Of a DNA stretch of 64,000 nucleotides, positions 62,532 through 64,000 are shown piece by piece. Location of the stretch: positions 501,626-565,625 of the forward strand of contig NZ_FOGB01000002.1 in assembly GCF_900111095.1 (NCBI RefSeq), given 5' to 3'. The translations under genes and the position numbers were made by a program. The notes below the pieces were generated by a model. That model was not told the DNA's origin, searched no databases, and was given only the letters and a program-made list of their open reading frames with translations. Source of the DNA: Amphritea atlantica (GTDB taxonomy: Bacteria > Pseudomonadota > Gammaproteobacteria > Pseudomonadales > Balneatricaceae). The stretch's first letter is position 1; each line of letters opens with the position of its first letter.

Positions 62532-64000
62532 ATGTTTCTTAACGCCAACGAAGAACGCTTTTTCTTTCAGCTACAGAATACAGACGATTCGGACCTGTTC
62601 AGTCTGGTGCGGCTTAACGGTGCCGAGGAGATTTCGGCGCTGTTTGAGTTTGCCATCGAAGTGGTTTCAGACGATGGCGATATCGATTTCGCTACGCTGA
62701 TCGGCCAGCCCGCATTCGTCACCCTGTTGGATCAGACCGATGGCAGTGAGGATCTCACCCGCTATATCCACGGCATGGTCTCTGAAGTGAGTCTCGGTGA
62801 TCAGGGGGTTAACCAGAGCACCTATCATATCCGCCTGGTGCCTAAAATCTGGGCACTGCAGCATCGGCAGAACAGCCGGATCTTCCAGTTTCAGAATGTC
62901 CAGACCATCATTCAGACCATTCTCACCGATGCCGGGCTGAGTACCGATGAGTTCCGTTTTGATCTGCTCAAAAGCTATCCCGATTATGACTACTGCGTGC
63001 AGTACCGGGAAACCGAGCTGGACTTCATTCAGCGGCTGCTGGCTGAAGAGGGGATTCACTACTACTTCGAACACAGCGACGAAGGCCATGTGCTGGTGTT
63101 CAGCGATACCTCCGGCTCCAACCCCGCCATCAGTGGTGATCCGCTACTGGACTGTTTTCACGACAGTCAGGGGGCGGTGCGTGAACAGCATATCTTCAGC
63201 TTCAGCTACAGCGAATCAATTGTCCCGGGAAAAGTGACTCTGCGGGATTTTGATTTTAAAAAGCCCAACCTCAAACTGGAATCCGCGAAATCGGGCGAGC
63301 TGGATGTGCCGCTGGAGATCTATGACCACCCGGGCCGTTTTATCGATTCAGGCCGGGGCAATAATAACGCCCTGATCCGGTTGGAATCCCTCAACCGTTA
63401 CCGTCAAATGGCCAGGGGCAGCAGCGATGTTAACCGGATGACACCGGGCTACAGTTTCGAACTCACCGGGCACGACCGGGATGCACTCAATAGTGAGTAT
63501 CTGATTGCGCGGGTTGAGCATGAATGTGCTCAGCCTCAGGTGCTGGAAGAGGGAGCATCCACCGAAGGCAGCCAATACAGCAACAGCTATCTCTGTGTTC
63601 CCTTCGAGGTGCCATTCCGTCCAACGACGGAAGTAAAGTCCCCCCATGTGGAAGGCACCCAGACCGCGACGGTCACTGGTCCCGAGGGCGAAGAGATCTA
63701 CACCGATGAGCATGGCCGCATTAAGGTTCAGTTCCACTGGGATCGCGAAGGCCAGGGTAATGAGACCAGCTCCTGCTGGATCCGGGTCAGTCAGTCACAT
63801 GCCGGTGGTAGCTTTGGTGGCATGTTTATTCCCCGTATCGGCGAAGAGGTGATTGTTGATTTCCTCGAAGGCGACCCGGACAAACCGCTAGTGATTGGTC
63901 GGGTGTATCACGGCCTTAACCGTCCGCCGTACAAACTGCCGGAACATAAAACCCGCAGCACCATTAAGACCAACTCCAGCAAAGGCGGCGATGGTTTTAA
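62532..64000 (+). CDS. vgrG: Type VI secretion spike protein VgrG, partial
   Basis: The first 489 codons; the gene continues past the right edge. The gp27-like part runs to about residue 380 (FSLVRLNGAEEISALFEFAI, YRETELDFIQRLLAEEGIHY, FEHSDEGHVLVFSD), then the gp5-like OB fold (DEHGRIKVQFHWDREGQG, SCWIRVSQSHAGGSFGGMFI, PRIGEEVIVDFLEGDPDKP, LVIGRVYHGLNRPPYKLP) and the start of the beta-helix (STIKTNSSKGGDG). VgrG trimers tip the T6SS tube and carry effectors. Start ATG has AAAAGGA. Whether it bears a C-terminal effector domain cannot be seen. Confidence 0.95.
   Translation, partial: MFLNANEERFFFQLQNTDDSDLFSLVRLNGAEEISALFEFAIEVVSDDGDIDFATLIGQPAFVTLLDQTDGSEDLTRYIHGMVSEVSLGDQGVNQSTYHIRLVPKIWALQHRQNSRIFQFQNVQTIIQTILTDAGLSTDEFRFDLLKSYPDYDYCVQYRETELDFIQRLLAEEGIHYYFEHSDEGHVLVFSDTSGSNPAISGDPLLDCFHDSQGAVREQHIFSFSYSESIVPGKVTLRDFDFKKPNLKLESAKSGELDVPLEIYDHPGRFIDSGRGNNNALIRLESLNRYRQMARGSSDVNRMTPGYSFELTGHDRDALNSEYLIARVEHECAQPQVLEEGASTEGSQYSNSYLCVPFEVPFRPTTEVKSPHVEGTQTATVTGPEGEEIYTDEHGRIKVQFHWDREGQGNETSSCWIRVSQSHAGGSFGGMFIPRIGEEVIVDFLEGDPDKPLVIGRVYHGLNRPPYKLPEHKTRSTIKTNSSKGGDGF

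Overview
The window reads as a chromosomal segment of a marine gammaproteobacterium, most likely of the Oceanospirillaceae type (Amphritea, Neptunomonas or Marinobacterium-like). This rests on pseudomonad/oceanospirillal gene orders (smpB, ratA, ratB, bamE, fur, recN, grpE-dnaK-dnaJ, dapB; ffh-rpsP-rimM-trmD-rplS; xerD-dsbC-hom-thrC-recJ), a tmRNA tag that translates to ANDDNYALAA, and protein sequences of that general kind. The species assignment is inference; nothing was searched.

1-11,730 is a tricarboxylate (tricarballylate / aconitate type) uptake and oxidation cluster. It holds a TctD-like response regulator with the start of its sensor kinase, TcuA and TcuB, a GntR/FCD regulator, an OprD-type porin, a PrpF/GalD-type isomerase, the TctC binding protein, a fused TctA-TctB permease and a universal stress protein. 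Four promoters in it (before tcuA, the porin, the prpF-like unit and tctC) share one exact layout: TGACAG, 5 bp, TGACAG, 10 bp, TAnnnT. This looks like the binding signature of the local TctD-type activator, and it places a 52-codon small ORF as the first gene of the prpF transcript.

11,730-12,660 carries two 115-bp repeats at 183-bp spacing, a 21-bp-stem hairpin touching the tmRNA end, and ssrA itself. 12,660-26,660 is housekeeping: smpB, an NSS-family transporter, ratA/ratB, bamE, fur, recN with a perfect LexA box, grpE with a textbook sigma-32 promoter, dnaK, dnaJ, cysE, dapB, then small conserved genes (DUF3461, a NIF3-like domain, marC, a 53-aa Pmp3/YqaE protein and a NUDIX hydrolase).

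26,930-31,204 is a tightly overlapping six-gene operon joining a periplasmic Ig-like protein, a NapH-like polyferredoxin, a CcdA/SafE-like membrane protein and a complete ExbB-ExbD-TonB set. This combination suggests redox-coupled, TonB-dependent import of an unidentified metal or ligand. A TonB-dependent receptor lies at 43,838-45,988.

31,233-43,693 is an aromatic-type catabolic module: a XylR/DmpR-like sigma-54 activator divergent from a perfect sigma-54 promoter, which drives a benzaldehyde-dehydrogenase-like ALDH, a DUF1302 outer-membrane protein, a DUF1329 protein, a YCF48-like beta-propeller, an MMPL/RND transporter, an alpha/beta esterase and a zinc aryl-alcohol dehydrogenase. It is best read as an envelope-spanning uptake route plus ester-to-alcohol-to-aldehyde-to-acid conversion for a hydrophobic aromatic or terpenoid ester.

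46,200-62,435 is again mostly core: a CoA-type NUDIX, DUF1289, a thiamine-binding protein, CorB/YfjD, a CcsA-like protein, the ffh-rplS block, xerD, dsbC, hom, thrC, a DUF218 protein, recJ and nfo. The window ends inside a type VI secretion VgrG spike gene.
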